A DNA stretch of 33,858 nt from Fidelibacterota bacterium (lineage in GTDB: Bacteria; Fidelibacterota; UBA8477; JABMPR01), in NCBI GenBank assembly GCA_018650445.1, contig JABIFX010000131.1:1-33858 (forward strand), in the 5' to 3' direction. Of this stretch, positions 1-9,341 are shown one piece after another. The first letter of the stretch is position 1. Every line of letters starts with the position of its first letter. The position numbers and the translations under genes were made by a program. Under the pieces are notes generated by a model that was not told where the DNA came from, made no database searches, and saw nothing but the letters and a program-made list of their open reading frames with translations.

Positions 1-1373
1 CCATCATCATCAGTACGATTTTCCAGCCACCAATCCAGATAGGTTTTTAAATGGGGGTAAAGCTCTGCCAACCACTCTGGGTCTGGATCACGGGTGTAGA
101 GGCTATTAATGACAAAAAAGGGCATCCCCCAAATTGGTGCAGTGCCACATTCCAGGCCATCTGCCCCTATCATGTTCACACTACCATCCTCCCTACTGCA
201 AGGCAGGTTCGGCGCAAGGGCATCTGCAAAAACGCCTAGAAGCATATCCTTTGCCAGGCTCATGTCAGAATAACTCATACACATGGCGTCTATGGCCGTT
301 TCTCCCAGTACTACGCGGGGAGTGAATGGCTGCATAGCATCCCAATGGTGTTTATAATTGCCTAGTGGATTACGGATATTCATCCGCAACGTTTCCCAGT
401 CATAAATCCATCCATGCCTCCAGCTTGCCGGCCAATCACCGGTGAGAGCAGGTGCTAATGCATAGAAAGAATTATCATTTTGAATGAATTGTTCAAGGTC
501 ATCCTGGGCATTTCTCAACGCATTTTGGTGAACGGTAATATTAGCAGATTCTGTCTTCCCTCGAGTGAGTACTAAATAGAAGCTGACATCCTTACGACCA
601 CCAACTTCAACGTCATAAGTTTTCACTGCATACAGGGGACCAGGCATGCGTACTGAAGCCCCGTCGTTGCTCGTCAAATCATTGTCGGAAATCCAGCTAT
701 TCCACTCTACTTCATCGGCGGTAGCTTTAAACGCAGAGGCAGGCTCATCGGACCCCAGAGTAAAAACATCTCCATAGGCCCAGATTTTACTGACACCCAA
801 ATCGATTTCAGCATTGTTGGCAGCAGTCACTCCATCACTCCCCCACCAGCGTGTCTCAGGATAACCGTAAATATTGGTTGCATGGAGGGTGAAGCGCTTT
901 TTCCGCAACTTCCTGTTCTCTACTTTGATCTTTGCCACCAGTGTATTCTCAGAGCTTAAAAAGTAGCGTATATCATAGATCAGTCCATCCACTTCAAAAT
1001 TGTAGCTCATGATATTTTTCGAGTGGTATTGGCTGTTTAGCTCAACCCCATGAGTTACAAAGTCTTCCACGGTGTGAAGCCTGACCTTACCCTGAGCCAC
1101 CGAGAGGTGGAGAAACGACAGATAATTGATAGGGGTTTTAGCTCCTTCACCATAGGGCCATGGCAGTTTGCGACACCAGAACCCATACCCAAGTGGCGGC
1201 ACAGAGCGGATTGCGCCAGAGGGATTGAGAACGAAGGAGTGATATGGATTATCCAGATACCCAAAAGGTGTGTAGTTATCTAGTGGGAAGCTCGTAGTGG
1301 TTCCAGTTGGGTCAGGAACCGCACTCAATAACAAGGGAAGCGTCAGTAGTAGGGTCAGAATAGTTCGATTCAC
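1..1373 (-). CDS. Six-hairpin (MGH1-like) glycoside hydrolase, partial at left edge
   Basis: The frame is open from a GTG at 1373 to the window edge, giving about 457 residues of the N-terminal part. The GTG follows an AGAGG ribosome-binding site by six bases and lies 14 nt after the GH127-type gene. Residues 1-18 look like a signal peptide. The rest aligns along its whole length with the intact gene at 9342-11822: both share the PPLGxGFW, LPWPYG, YHHW-type, VLGExAIDAM, PCSREDGS and GTAPIWG stretches. The family inference comes from that paralogue, which carries a WESGxD motif like clan GH-G (GH37/GH63) enzymes. Here the window ends just after WWLENRTDDDG, so the catalytic region is not visible. 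It probably removes a sugar from oligosaccharides in the periplasm; the substrate is unknown. It is the last visible gene of the operon. Confidence 0.75.
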   Translation of the reverse strand, partial: MNRTILTLLLTLPLLLSAVPDPTGTTTSFPLDNYTPFGYLDNPYHSFVLNPSGAIRSVPPLGYGFWCRKLPWPYGEGAKTPINYLSFLHLSVAQGKVRLHTVEDFVTHGVELNSQYHSKNIMSYNFEVDGLIYDIRYFLSSENTLVAKIKVENRKLRKKRFTLHATNIYGYPETRWWGSDGVTAANNAEIDLGVSKIWAYGDVFTLGSDEPASAFKATADEVEWNSWISDNDLTSNDGASVRMPGPLYAVKTYDVEVGGRKDVSFYLVLTRGKTESANITVHQNALRNAQDDLEQFIQNDNSFYALAPALTGDWPASWRHGWIYDWETLRMNIRNPLGNYKHHWDAMQPFTPRVVLGETAIDAMCMSYSDMSLAKDMLLGVFADALAPNLPCSREDGSVNMIGADGLECGTAPIWGMPFFVINSLYTRDPDPEWLAELYPHLKTYLDWWLENRTDDD

Positions 1374-1387
1374 AGTTTTACCTCTGC

Positions 1388-3415
1388 TTACTTAAGTTTT
1401 GGACTAACCAGTGGAAATTCTGTTATCCGGAGATTAGTCGATCCATAAGGGATTAGTTCTATCACTTCCTGCGGTTCTTCAGAATAGGCTGGGCTGTGAG
1501 GTAGAGGACCTGCCATGTCCATATATTGCTTCCAACCTGGAACACGTCTGGCCTTCAATCTGAGTTTGACTGGAGCGGTCTCTGGAGTCCAGGGCTGCAC
1601 GACACTGGCATCTGCCATAATGACATCTACTTCTTTGGTGGGATTATCAAGAAGCGCTTGGTCAAAACCATAATTCCAGGGAGATAGAGGACGCAGTTCT
1701 TCATAACTTCCATAGGTCTCAATTGCTGGTATCGAGCGACGTTCCTCTCCCAATGGCAACGCATACACAAGGGGGCCACGCTCAAGAGCGATGGAGTGTT
1801 CATGCCAACGACTTGTTCGGACTTGCATGGGCAAGTTCAATCGCACGATATCTCCATCTTTCCAGCTACGTTCTAGTTTTATCAACCTGTCCGATACGAC
1901 AAACTTAGGCTGCACTCCATTCACAAGGAGTGATGGTGAATCGCACCATGCTGGCACCCTCAGGTAGAGAGGAAATGTCAGGTCATCAGCGCCACTATAA
2001 ACAAACTCAATATCCTCCTCAAAAGGATAGTTAGTTCGCTGTTGAAATTGTATGGATTGTTCATTGGATACTTTTACCTGTACCGAACTAGGACCGAACA
2101 CAAGGGCAGCCACACCTTGATCAGGTGTGGCGTACCACAGATTGCGAACAAATTTGGGCCAGCCCTGATGGAGATTACATGTGCAACAGGGATAACCCGT
2201 TAGGAGGCCAATGCACAAATCTGTGCCCTCGTGTTTAGTTATAAAATTGCGCACTGAGCGTGTGAGCATGATCTGATTGGTCTGTTGGTAATACTGACGT
2301 GTTTTAAAATCGTCACTTATTTGAGTGGGTACTGCATTATAAGCCACTCGCTCTAATAGATCCGCAAATTCCAGATCCCCGGTAATTGAAATGATACTCT
2401 CTAAAGAGAACATCATTTCAATAGCCGTGCAAAATTCCGATCCCCGTAGTGGGTCACTACCATGAAGAAGTTCATCAGCTCCATATAGACCAGTGGGTTG
2501 TCCGTGAAACTCCTGCAAATCTGCCAGTGCTTGCTTCACAGCCGTCATGTATCTAGGATTCTTATCCTGCTGAGAATAGACCAGCGGTTGCTTGATGGCC
2601 ATTGCAATATTCACGCAGTGAGTTGCTGACCAATGCATATCCCAGGTTGATCGATTTTTTGCAATAAGGTCCCCCGTGGTAAACCACTCTGTCCACGGGT
2701 CAGTTTGCTCAAAGATAATTGCAGCCAAATCCAAGAGATATGGCTCTCCTGTGATATTATAGAGCCAATACACACTGGAGAGATTTTCCCCTCCCCTGTT
2801 TCGACCCCAATTAGTCCAATTGTCCAGGGGAGTATTGGGTAACATCTTCAATTGGTATTGGAAATAGTTGTCCATGAGCTCAATCACGCGATTATCCCCA
2901 GTAGCTTCGTAATAGCTTTGAAGGACTTTAAGCATAACCATATGAGGCCACCAATCCCGACGTTGTCCTCGTTGTATGCCTGGCTCGGGATCAGGGTCCT
3001 TTTCAAATGGAACTGGACCAAAATAGCCATCAGATGTTTGGCTATTTAGTGTCCATTCTATCCATGGTTTTGTCTTTGCAATGAGTTTTTCATCCTCCAG
3101 CATGTAAGCCATGGGCACAAGTCCATCCAACCAATAGGGTCCCCGTTCCCAGCCATCGCCATCTCCGCCTAACCACCCATTACGTTTGCCAATCACAGAG
3201 GGATACCACTCATCCAGGTGACCTGTCATGCCACTTGCAGCTAGACGCATCTGCTCCAGAAGCCAACCTTCAGGCTTGATCGCATCCATGGGAAGTTTTA
3301 TAAAGGCCTGCGGAGCCAGGGGAGCACGGTTCTGTGGATAATTTGTCATCTGCTTGGCAGACGGCTCACAACTGAAAAAAACAACAATCAGGCATAGGGG
3401 TAAAAAGCGTTTCAT
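1388..3415 (-). CDS. GH127-type (DUF1680) glycosidase, lipoprotein
   Basis: The 675-residue protein has the (alpha/alpha)6 plus beta-sandwich layout of DUF1680 (GH127/GH146-type) enzymes, which remove beta-L-arabinofuranose; a marine GH127 has been reported on 3,6-anhydro-D-galactose. In the characterised enzyme HypBA1 a zinc-bound Cys pair and an E-x-C pair form the active site. Their equivalents here are E327-F-C329 and C410-C411 (in GYPCCTCN). A hydrophobic N-terminus ends at C16 (VFFSC), a plausible though F-rich lipobox, so it is probably membrane-anchored. It is distant from the other GH127 in the locus: it lacks the NRDTYNETC context and is about 160 residues shorter. GGAG lies five bases before the ATG, and the gene follows a sulfatase by 12 nt. 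Exact CAZy family and substrate are open. Confidence 0.8.
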   Translation of the reverse strand: MKRFLPLCLIVVFFSCEPSAKQMTNYPQNRAPLAPQAFIKLPMDAIKPEGWLLEQMRLAASGMTGHLDEWYPSVIGKRNGWLGGDGDGWERGPYWLDGLVPMAYMLEDEKLIAKTKPWIEWTLNSQTSDGYFGPVPFEKDPDPEPGIQRGQRRDWWPHMVMLKVLQSYYEATGDNRVIELMDNYFQYQLKMLPNTPLDNWTNWGRNRGGENLSSVYWLYNITGEPYLLDLAAIIFEQTDPWTEWFTTGDLIAKNRSTWDMHWSATHCVNIAMAIKQPLVYSQQDKNPRYMTAVKQALADLQEFHGQPTGLYGADELLHGSDPLRGSEFCTAIEMMFSLESIISITGDLEFADLLERVAYNAVPTQISDDFKTRQYYQQTNQIMLTRSVRNFITKHEGTDLCIGLLTGYPCCTCNLHQGWPKFVRNLWYATPDQGVAALVFGPSSVQVKVSNEQSIQFQQRTNYPFEEDIEFVYSGADDLTFPLYLRVPAWCDSPSLLVNGVQPKFVVSDRLIKLERSWKDGDIVRLNLPMQVRTSRWHEHSIALERGPLVYALPLGEERRSIPAIETYGSYEELRPLSPWNYGFDQALLDNPTKEVDVIMADASVVQPWTPETAPVKLRLKARRVPGWKQYMDMAGPLPHSPAYSEEPQEVIELIPYGSTNLRITEFPLVSPKLK

Positions 3416-3427
3416 ATTGTCTCCAGA

Positions 3428-4951
3428 TTAGGGGGTTTTTTCATTGTTCAGGGTAGCAGTACGCGCGATGATTCGATCTTCTATCCAATTATCACGGTAC
3501 CAGGTGGAGGCTTCGAAGGTGTCATTTAGCTCCATCATTTTCTCGTTTAGAATTTTGCGGAACTCAGCCAATATTTTGTTGTGCGCAGGACTATCAACTA
3601 GATTGTTTAATTGAAACGAGTCTTCCAGATTATCGAAAAGCAGTTCCTTACCATCCACGCGATACACAGCATAGGTATAGCGTTTGTCTCGTAGTGCCCG
3701 CCATTCATGACCATCCTCCCAGGTGGCGCATGCGCCCATATTCTGGAGAAAAGCAGCTCGGGGCTCCGGTCCAGTTTGACCTAAAAAGTGGGGACTCAGG
3801 TCCATTCCTTCCACCCCTTCAGGTACTTGGACATCAGCCAGACCTAAAAGCGTGGGCATTATATCAACATTACTCATGGCCAGATCCAGGTTCAACGCTG
3901 GTACCTTCCCAGGCCAACTAAGCAGAAAGGGTACTCTGGCAGACTCCTCGTAGAAGCTGTTTTTTTTCATCCTTCCCTGGGCACCGAACATCTCCCCATG
4001 ATCACTGGTAAAAATGAAGATGGTATCTTCATCAATTCCATTTTCTTCAATACATGCACGCAATCTGCCTACATTCCAATCGAGATTGTTGGTCATGGCA
4101 TAGTAGATGCGCATCCATTCCTGGAGTTTTTCCGGGTTCTTTTCAATGTTGCTCCAGGCATCGCCGTAGGGATCCATTTCATCACTATAATTCGGCGCTG
4201 GGGGGAAGGGTGTGTCTTTATACATTTCGTAGTATTTCGCAGGGACATTATCTTTGGTCCAAGGATTGTGGGGTGTACCTATAGAAAGTACGAGGAAAAA
4301 AGGCGCCTCCTCTTGTGCATGTCTTGCAACATAGTCCATGGCCATTTCTGTCTGCGCATCCGGCTCAAAGACACCCTCACCATAAAATATTTTCTCGGGT
4401 GAATCTTTATGGTAATAGGTGCCATAGTTTTCATGGTGGAATCCATACGCCGCCCATTCCCCGTCAAAACCCAGGCGATGCCTCCCTGGTGGGGTATGTG
4501 AATTTTGGGCATCATGATGGTGACCCAACTGGTTGGCGTAGAGGTGCCATTTCCCGATATAACCAGTATCATACCCAGCTTCGGTGAGGCACTGGGCCAG
4601 GAAACGGTGATCTGTATTCATCCGTAATTCATTAATAACCATGCCAGTGCTGCTGACATATTTACCAGTGAGCAGAGTAGCACGATAAGCGCAGCAAACA
4701 GGCATTGAGACCACACAATTAAAGGCGTTGGCGCCTAATGTAGCGAGTTCATCAATATAAGGCGTCTTTGCTTTTTCATCCCCAGCATATCCACAGGCCT
4801 GATAGCGCAATTGATCAGCCATGACGAAGACGATATTTGGACGCTTGGTCTTGCGACGCGAGCCTAAAAACGTCCCAGCATTGAGCAGTGCAGGGGCAGC
4901 CACTGCACCCATGCTAGACAGTTTGAGAAATTCTCTTCTGTTCATTTTCAT
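3428..4951 (-). CDS. S1 family sulfatase with variant CCAYR motif, Tat-exported
   Basis: This 507-residue type I sulfatase hydrolyses sulfate esters, presumably on the glycan handled by this locus. The formylglycine site is C86-C-A-Y-R90, so the usual Pro of C-x-P-x-R is Ala, an allowed C/S-x-P/A-x-R form. Other expected elements are D46 (followed by Q47 instead of the usual second Asp), GKWH at 133-136, H228 in TPHNP, and D317-H318-G in place of D-N-G. It diverges from the four other sulfatases here and is probably a different S1 subfamily. The N-terminus (NRREFLK then a hydrophobic Ala-rich run) is a twin-arginine signal. The first ATG follows GGAG by eight bases. It lies between two GH127-type genes in the operon. 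Sulfate position and sugar cannot be read from sequence. Confidence 0.9.
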   Translation of the reverse strand: MKMNRREFLKLSSMGAVAAPALLNAGTFLGSRRKTKRPNIVFVMADQLRYQACGYAGDEKAKTPYIDELATLGANAFNCVVSMPVCCAYRATLLTGKYVSSTGMVINELRMNTDHRFLAQCLTEAGYDTGYIGKWHLYANQLGHHHDAQNSHTPPGRHRLGFDGEWAAYGFHHENYGTYYHKDSPEKIFYGEGVFEPDAQTEMAMDYVARHAQEEAPFFLVLSIGTPHNPWTKDNVPAKYYEMYKDTPFPPAPNYSDEMDPYGDAWSNIEKNPEKLQEWMRIYYAMTNNLDWNVGRLRACIEENGIDEDTIFIFTSDHGEMFGAQGRMKKNSFYEESARVPFLLSWPGKVPALNLDLAMSNVDIMPTLLGLADVQVPEGVEGMDLSPHFLGQTGPEPRAAFLQNMGACATWEDGHEWRALRDKRYTYAVYRVDGKELLFDNLEDSFQLNNLVDSPAHNKILAEFRKILNEKMMELNDTFEASTWYRDNWIEDRIIARTATLNNEKTP

Positions 4952-5010
4952 CCGTTCTACTCCCTAAGCTTGTGCAGACGCATCTGATTTCTGCCCCTGT
5001 CTCCTTCTGA

Positions 5011-7515
5011 CTAATTCAGCTTCAGCTGTATTTCATGTATTCCCTGGCAGTGGTGCTGTACTGGGAGTGTGACAATACGGAGTGCGGTAGCCTTGAAGGC
5101 CTTAGCGGGTTTAACACTATTGAACTGGTCTTTGTCCATCCCATATGCACTACCTTCGGCTAGCTCCATGCGTTTCCATTCATCACTACCATCCTGGTAA
5201 TCCACCCACCACTCCCGAGGTAAGAGGACTTTCTCAGTAGCGGTGTCTTCATACCAATAGATTGAAATCGACTCAACAGCTTTTTTGCCACTAAAGGTGA
5301 AATTGACATCCTGGCGCCGATTGGTAAATGGCAGGCTGGACCAATGCGGAACATCCTGATCATTACTGATTTTCGGGATAATACCATCAAAAACAGCATC
5401 CAGGCTGCTGCCTTCTGCTGTTTGCGTAACCATGACATCACCATAAGGACTCTTGGCCAGAAGGTCACTCTTTACATATTTGCTTGCCATCTGCTCATTG
5501 GTCGGAGTCCAGACTATCATGGACTTTTCACCCCTATTATTCCAGGCATAATAGGGCACCATGTTCATCTTAGTATCGATGACACCCTCATCTGTGATCT
5601 TCTTCGCCGGAACAGCCAGGGAGATGATATTTTTAAGTGCACCTTCATTGATCTTCATGGTTTCAATGGCTGATTCATTCATCTCTGGGATAAAAAACCG
5701 CTGGACCACATCATTGTCATTGTCAGCATCTTCAGCACAATAGACTAGAGGTCCACGGGTAACGGCAATGCGACCATTATTGGCTTTGACCTCTTCAAGG
5801 GCCGTATTGAACTTTGCTTTCATGGGCAATACAAGCTCAACCTCATCCCCAGGCTGCCATTCCCTAGCCAGAGTGATGAAGCCCTTTTCCACCTTTGCTT
5901 CCACAGTCTCGCCATTTACTGAAACAGCCCAACTCTCACTTACAGGAGCAGCATAGTCATACAACTCACCAGGTACGAATTGTTCAGTAGCCCAGGTAGG
6001 CAAACGCAACTTCAATCCGAATGATTGAGCCATCTTGGGGTTAAGGGTCAATTTGATATTGCCATCAAAGGGATAATCTGCGCTCTGGATGAGTTCGACA
6101 TCCCCATTTGCCAGGGAGATCTCTGTCTGGCTTGCACCATAAAGAGTCAGGTAGATGTCTTGATCTGTATGGGCATACATGAAGCCGGAAATCTGAGGCA
6201 TGAGCCGGGCGAGATTGCTTGGGCAGCATGCAGTACCAAACCAGCCTGAACGACCAGCATCACGATGATTGAACTGCTTGACTCCATCTGTTTCCAGGAC
6301 GTTGACATAGAAAAATTCGTCCCCAGAAAGGCTCATACCACCAAGAGAGTTATTCAGTAAGGATACTTCGGCGACATCAAAATATTTTGCGTCTTCATAG
6401 AGCAAGAACATCCGATGATTAAAGAACACATTTGCTACAGCAGCACAAGTCTCGTTGTAGGTATCTCGATTGGGTAGTTCAAAGTCAGGACCGAATCCTT
6501 CTATCCCATGGGCAGCACCCAAACCACCAATGATGTGCATTTTTTTATCCACAACATCATGCCAGATTCTGGTTGCTGCTGTTGCATAGGCCATGTCTCC
6601 AGTAAGAGCAGAAACATCTGCCATCCCAGCATAGAGATAGCCAGCTCTCACCGCATGACCCACAGCTTTTTCCTGTTCTACAACTGGTCTATGCTGCTGA
6701 GCATAGGTTGGACTCATGACGCCATAGCCTTCAGGCCGGTAGGTCACGCCTCTGATATCTAAAAACTTCTTCGCCATATCCAGATACAGCTTCTTGCCTG
6801 TCACCCGGTACATCTTGGCCAGAGCCAATTCGATCTCCTGGTGTCCTGGAGCTTGCATGACAGGTTCGCCATTGTTGTATTTAGGATCCCCACCTTCAAA
6901 GATCACCTTGTTGAAATGCTGAGCGCTTTTTTCAGCAATTTTCAGCCAGGCGTCCTTACCTGTAGCCTGATAGTAGGCGATGGCACCCTCGTACATATGT
7001 CCCAGGTTATATAGCTCATGGCTATGAACTACCCAGGAATAGGGTACTTCACCCATAACTTTAGGGTTTGCGTTGCCCACAGTATGGGAGATATACAAAT
7101 AGCCGTCAGGTTCCATTGCTCCATCAATAAGCTCGATGATCTCATCCAGTTCCTTTTCTAGTTCTGGATCAGGTTTAATCATCAAGGTATAAGCAGCACC
7201 TTCCATAACTTTAAAAAGATCACTAGAGATATAGCGATGCGTTTGTGGAAGCTCTGCATCTTCACCCCTCAGATAGGCACCAGCCAGTCGCAACCGCTCA
7301 ACAGCGGGTATGGTCTGCTTCATAGCGTGGGGTACAGTAGACTCAGCCTGTAATGTTAACCGAGGCAACCAAAAATCATCCAGCAGCACGACCCTGTTAA
7401 AAGGTACTGGTCGAATAGGATAATCCTGGGTCAATTCAGGTCCTTTTGGGCAGGCAGTAAATAAGAACACCAATCCCAAGAGGACTGATAAAGTGAGTTT
7501 TGTGCGGCGATTCAT
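5011..7515 (-). CDS. GH127 beta-L-arabinofuranosidase-like lipoprotein
   Basis: The 834-residue protein is a clear DUF1680/GH127 member. E355-T-C357 (in NRDTYNETC) and C430-C431 (in GTACCPSN) match the Glu-Cys and Cys-Cys zinc/nucleophile residues of HypBA1. The N-terminal (alpha/alpha)6 barrel runs to about residue 450 and is followed by beta-sandwich regions. The last 130 or so residues look like a discoidin-like (F5/8 type C) carbohydrate-binding domain, which explains the extra length. The signal ends in LFTAC with C22 as lipidation site. The family releases beta-L-arabinofuranose; marine relatives have been reported on 3,6-anhydro-D-galactose, so either is possible. A strong AAGGAGAT site precedes the ATG by six bases. 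The gene sits 22 nt after a sulfatase. Confidence 0.88.
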   Translation of the reverse strand: MNRRTKLTLSVLLGLVFLFTACPKGPELTQDYPIRPVPFNRVVLLDDFWLPRLTLQAESTVPHAMKQTIPAVERLRLAGAYLRGEDAELPQTHRYISSDLFKVMEGAAYTLMIKPDPELEKELDEIIELIDGAMEPDGYLYISHTVGNANPKVMGEVPYSWVVHSHELYNLGHMYEGAIAYYQATGKDAWLKIAEKSAQHFNKVIFEGGDPKYNNGEPVMQAPGHQEIELALAKMYRVTGKKLYLDMAKKFLDIRGVTYRPEGYGVMSPTYAQQHRPVVEQEKAVGHAVRAGYLYAGMADVSALTGDMAYATAATRIWHDVVDKKMHIIGGLGAAHGIEGFGPDFELPNRDTYNETCAAVANVFFNHRMFLLYEDAKYFDVAEVSLLNNSLGGMSLSGDEFFYVNVLETDGVKQFNHRDAGRSGWFGTACCPSNLARLMPQISGFMYAHTDQDIYLTLYGASQTEISLANGDVELIQSADYPFDGNIKLTLNPKMAQSFGLKLRLPTWATEQFVPGELYDYAAPVSESWAVSVNGETVEAKVEKGFITLAREWQPGDEVELVLPMKAKFNTALEEVKANNGRIAVTRGPLVYCAEDADNDNDVVQRFFIPEMNESAIETMKINEGALKNIISLAVPAKKITDEGVIDTKMNMVPYYAWNNRGEKSMIVWTPTNEQMASKYVKSDLLAKSPYGDVMVTQTAEGSSLDAVFDGIIPKISNDQDVPHWSSLPFTNRRQDVNFTFSGKKAVESISIYWYEDTATEKVLLPREWWVDYQDGSDEWKRMELAEGSAYGMDKDQFNSVKPAKAFKATALRIVTLPVQHHCQGIHEIQLKLN

Positions 7516-7537
7516 GATTCTATCTCCTTAATTATTA

Positions 7538-9325
7538 TCAGTTTATAAATTTTGCATCTATTTCTATATAGGTTGGAACCTGAAGTCCCTGTTTGTTTCG
7601 GACGTGGCAAAGCAACCAATCAGAACCTGCAGAAAGATCTACATCTTTAAACGTGTGAGTTTTGCTGCGCTTGCGAACAGATTTTTCCAGTTTTTGCTTC
7701 CCGAAGCGGAAAGAGAGTACTCCTGGCGCTTTTAGGGCGTCACGGAAATGTATTTTGATGTCATATTTTCCAGTCTTCAGCACACGTGAAGGCCACTCCC
7801 CTGTTCCAAAATTCGGGTGCTCATCTTGCTCCACAAAGGATCCAGAGGCCATGAGAACACATGGGTTTTCTTTTGGAGAACCAATGAAAATTTCCTGAGG
7901 GTCCGGTCCTCGCTCGCGCATAACTTCCCAGAACCAGTCCTCATATTCCTGATGGAAAGCTTTTACGATGTCTGGGTGCTGTGCCGCAAGGTCTTTTGTC
8001 TCTGCCGGGTCTGCATCAATATCAAAGAGCTCATAGAGGTACTGACCCTGTAGGAATTTGCCAGATCTATGAAACCCACCCTGAGCCTGCACCAGTTTCC
8101 AGTTTTGATTGAAAATGGTGAAACTACGATTGAGTTGGGGCTGCAAGCCCTGGTGCCACTGAATGATGATTTTGCGATCTGAGCTGGGGCTTCCTTTACC
8201 TAATGCTAATGGTAAAACACTAGATCCATCTATTTTTTCTTGCTTAGTCGGCTGAACATTGGCAGCATTGAGCAGGGTCGGCATAAGATCCATATAGGAG
8301 GCAATGGTTCCTGTACTTGTCCCAGGTTCAATCACCCCCGGCCAACGCATGGCGCAAGGGATACGAATACCTCCCTCGTAGACATCGGCTTTCTTACCCC
8401 TCAGTTTTATTCCCCAATCACCATATCGACCTGATGCATTACCATTATCGGTGAGAAATATTACTAGGGTTTCTTCATCCAATCCGTTGTCCTTAAGACC
8501 CTGCACTAATCGTCCGATATTGTCATCCAGGTTACTGATCGTTCCATAATATTCAGCATCCATCGCCTCAGAACCCGCTGCTTTAAAGGGTGCACTGTAG
8601 TCTGGTGCCACGTTTAGTGGGCCATGAGGTGTGTTAGTCGAGAGGTAAATGAAGAAGGGTTTATCTGCAGCAGCACAGGTAGCGGCATACTCAAGGCTTA
8701 GGTCGGTATATACATCCATACAGTAACCCCCGTACTGTTTGCGGACACCATTGTGGTAAAGTAAGGGGTCATAGTAATTCTCACCTGGTGGATCATTCCG
8801 ATCCCATGGTGTCAGACAGCAACTTTTGTGAATCACTGTTTCCTTGAAGCCCAAATCCTGCGGGCGCATGGGATAATTGTCTCCAAGGTGCCATTTCCCA
8901 AATATCGCCGTTTCATATCCAGCATCTCCCAATGTTTTAGCAATGGTGGTTTCATCCATTTTGATGCGATCACCACAGGAACCCACATTGGTGACCCCAG
9001 TTCGGTAGTGGGCACGGCCAGTTAGTAGCCCGGCGCGCGTGGGAGAGCATACAGGGGCTACGTAAAAACGACTAAACTCCATCCCCTCCTCGAAAAACCG
9101 ATCGATGTTGGGTGTCTTGATCATTTTATGGTCCTTGGCACCCAAATCGCCAAAACCCATATCATCAGCCAGGACAATAATGAAATTTGGCTGCTTTTTG
9201 CCTGGACGCTCAAATATGAAAGGATCTTCCTTAGGTTTGTTGAAAGCTGGAGCAATGCTTGTGGCAATCGCCGCGACACCCATTGTTTTCAGGAAGTCTC
9301 TTCTACTTTTCAATTCCACCGACAT
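7538..9325 (-). CDS. S1 family sulfatase with C-terminal beta domain, Tat-exported
   Basis: The 595-residue type I sulfatase has the canonical formylglycine motif C93-S-P-T-R97, the metal-binding D54-D55, GKWH at 143-146, H234 in TPHG, D293-N294-G and K312. SRRDFLK followed by a hydrophobic stretch is a twin-arginine signal without a clear lipobox, so the protein is probably soluble in the periplasm. Compared with a typical catalytic domain of about 480 residues it has about 110 extra C-terminal residues that look like a beta-sandwich, possibly a sugar-binding module; no family is recognised for that part. AAAGGG lies seven bases before the ATG. The gene lies 16 nt after the six-hairpin glycosidase gene and 22 nt before the GH127 gene, suggesting paired action. 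The target sulfate is unknown. Confidence 0.92.
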   Translation of the reverse strand: MSVELKSRRDFLKTMGVAAIATSIAPAFNKPKEDPFIFERPGKKQPNFIIVLADDMGFGDLGAKDHKMIKTPNIDRFFEEGMEFSRFYVAPVCSPTRAGLLTGRAHYRTGVTNVGSCGDRIKMDETTIAKTLGDAGYETAIFGKWHLGDNYPMRPQDLGFKETVIHKSCCLTPWDRNDPPGENYYDPLLYHNGVRKQYGGYCMDVYTDLSLEYAATCAAADKPFFIYLSTNTPHGPLNVAPDYSAPFKAAGSEAMDAEYYGTISNLDDNIGRLVQGLKDNGLDEETLVIFLTDNGNASGRYGDWGIKLRGKKADVYEGGIRIPCAMRWPGVIEPGTSTGTIASYMDLMPTLLNAANVQPTKQEKIDGSSVLPLALGKGSPSSDRKIIIQWHQGLQPQLNRSFTIFNQNWKLVQAQGGFHRSGKFLQGQYLYELFDIDADPAETKDLAAQHPDIVKAFHQEYEDWFWEVMRERGPDPQEIFIGSPKENPCVLMASGSFVEQDEHPNFGTGEWPSRVLKTGKYDIKIHFRDALKAPGVLSFRFGKQKLEKSVRKRSKTHTFKDVDLSAGSDWLLCHVRNKQGLQVPTYIEIDAKFIN

Positions 9326-9341
9326 GTCCGGGCCCTTTCAT

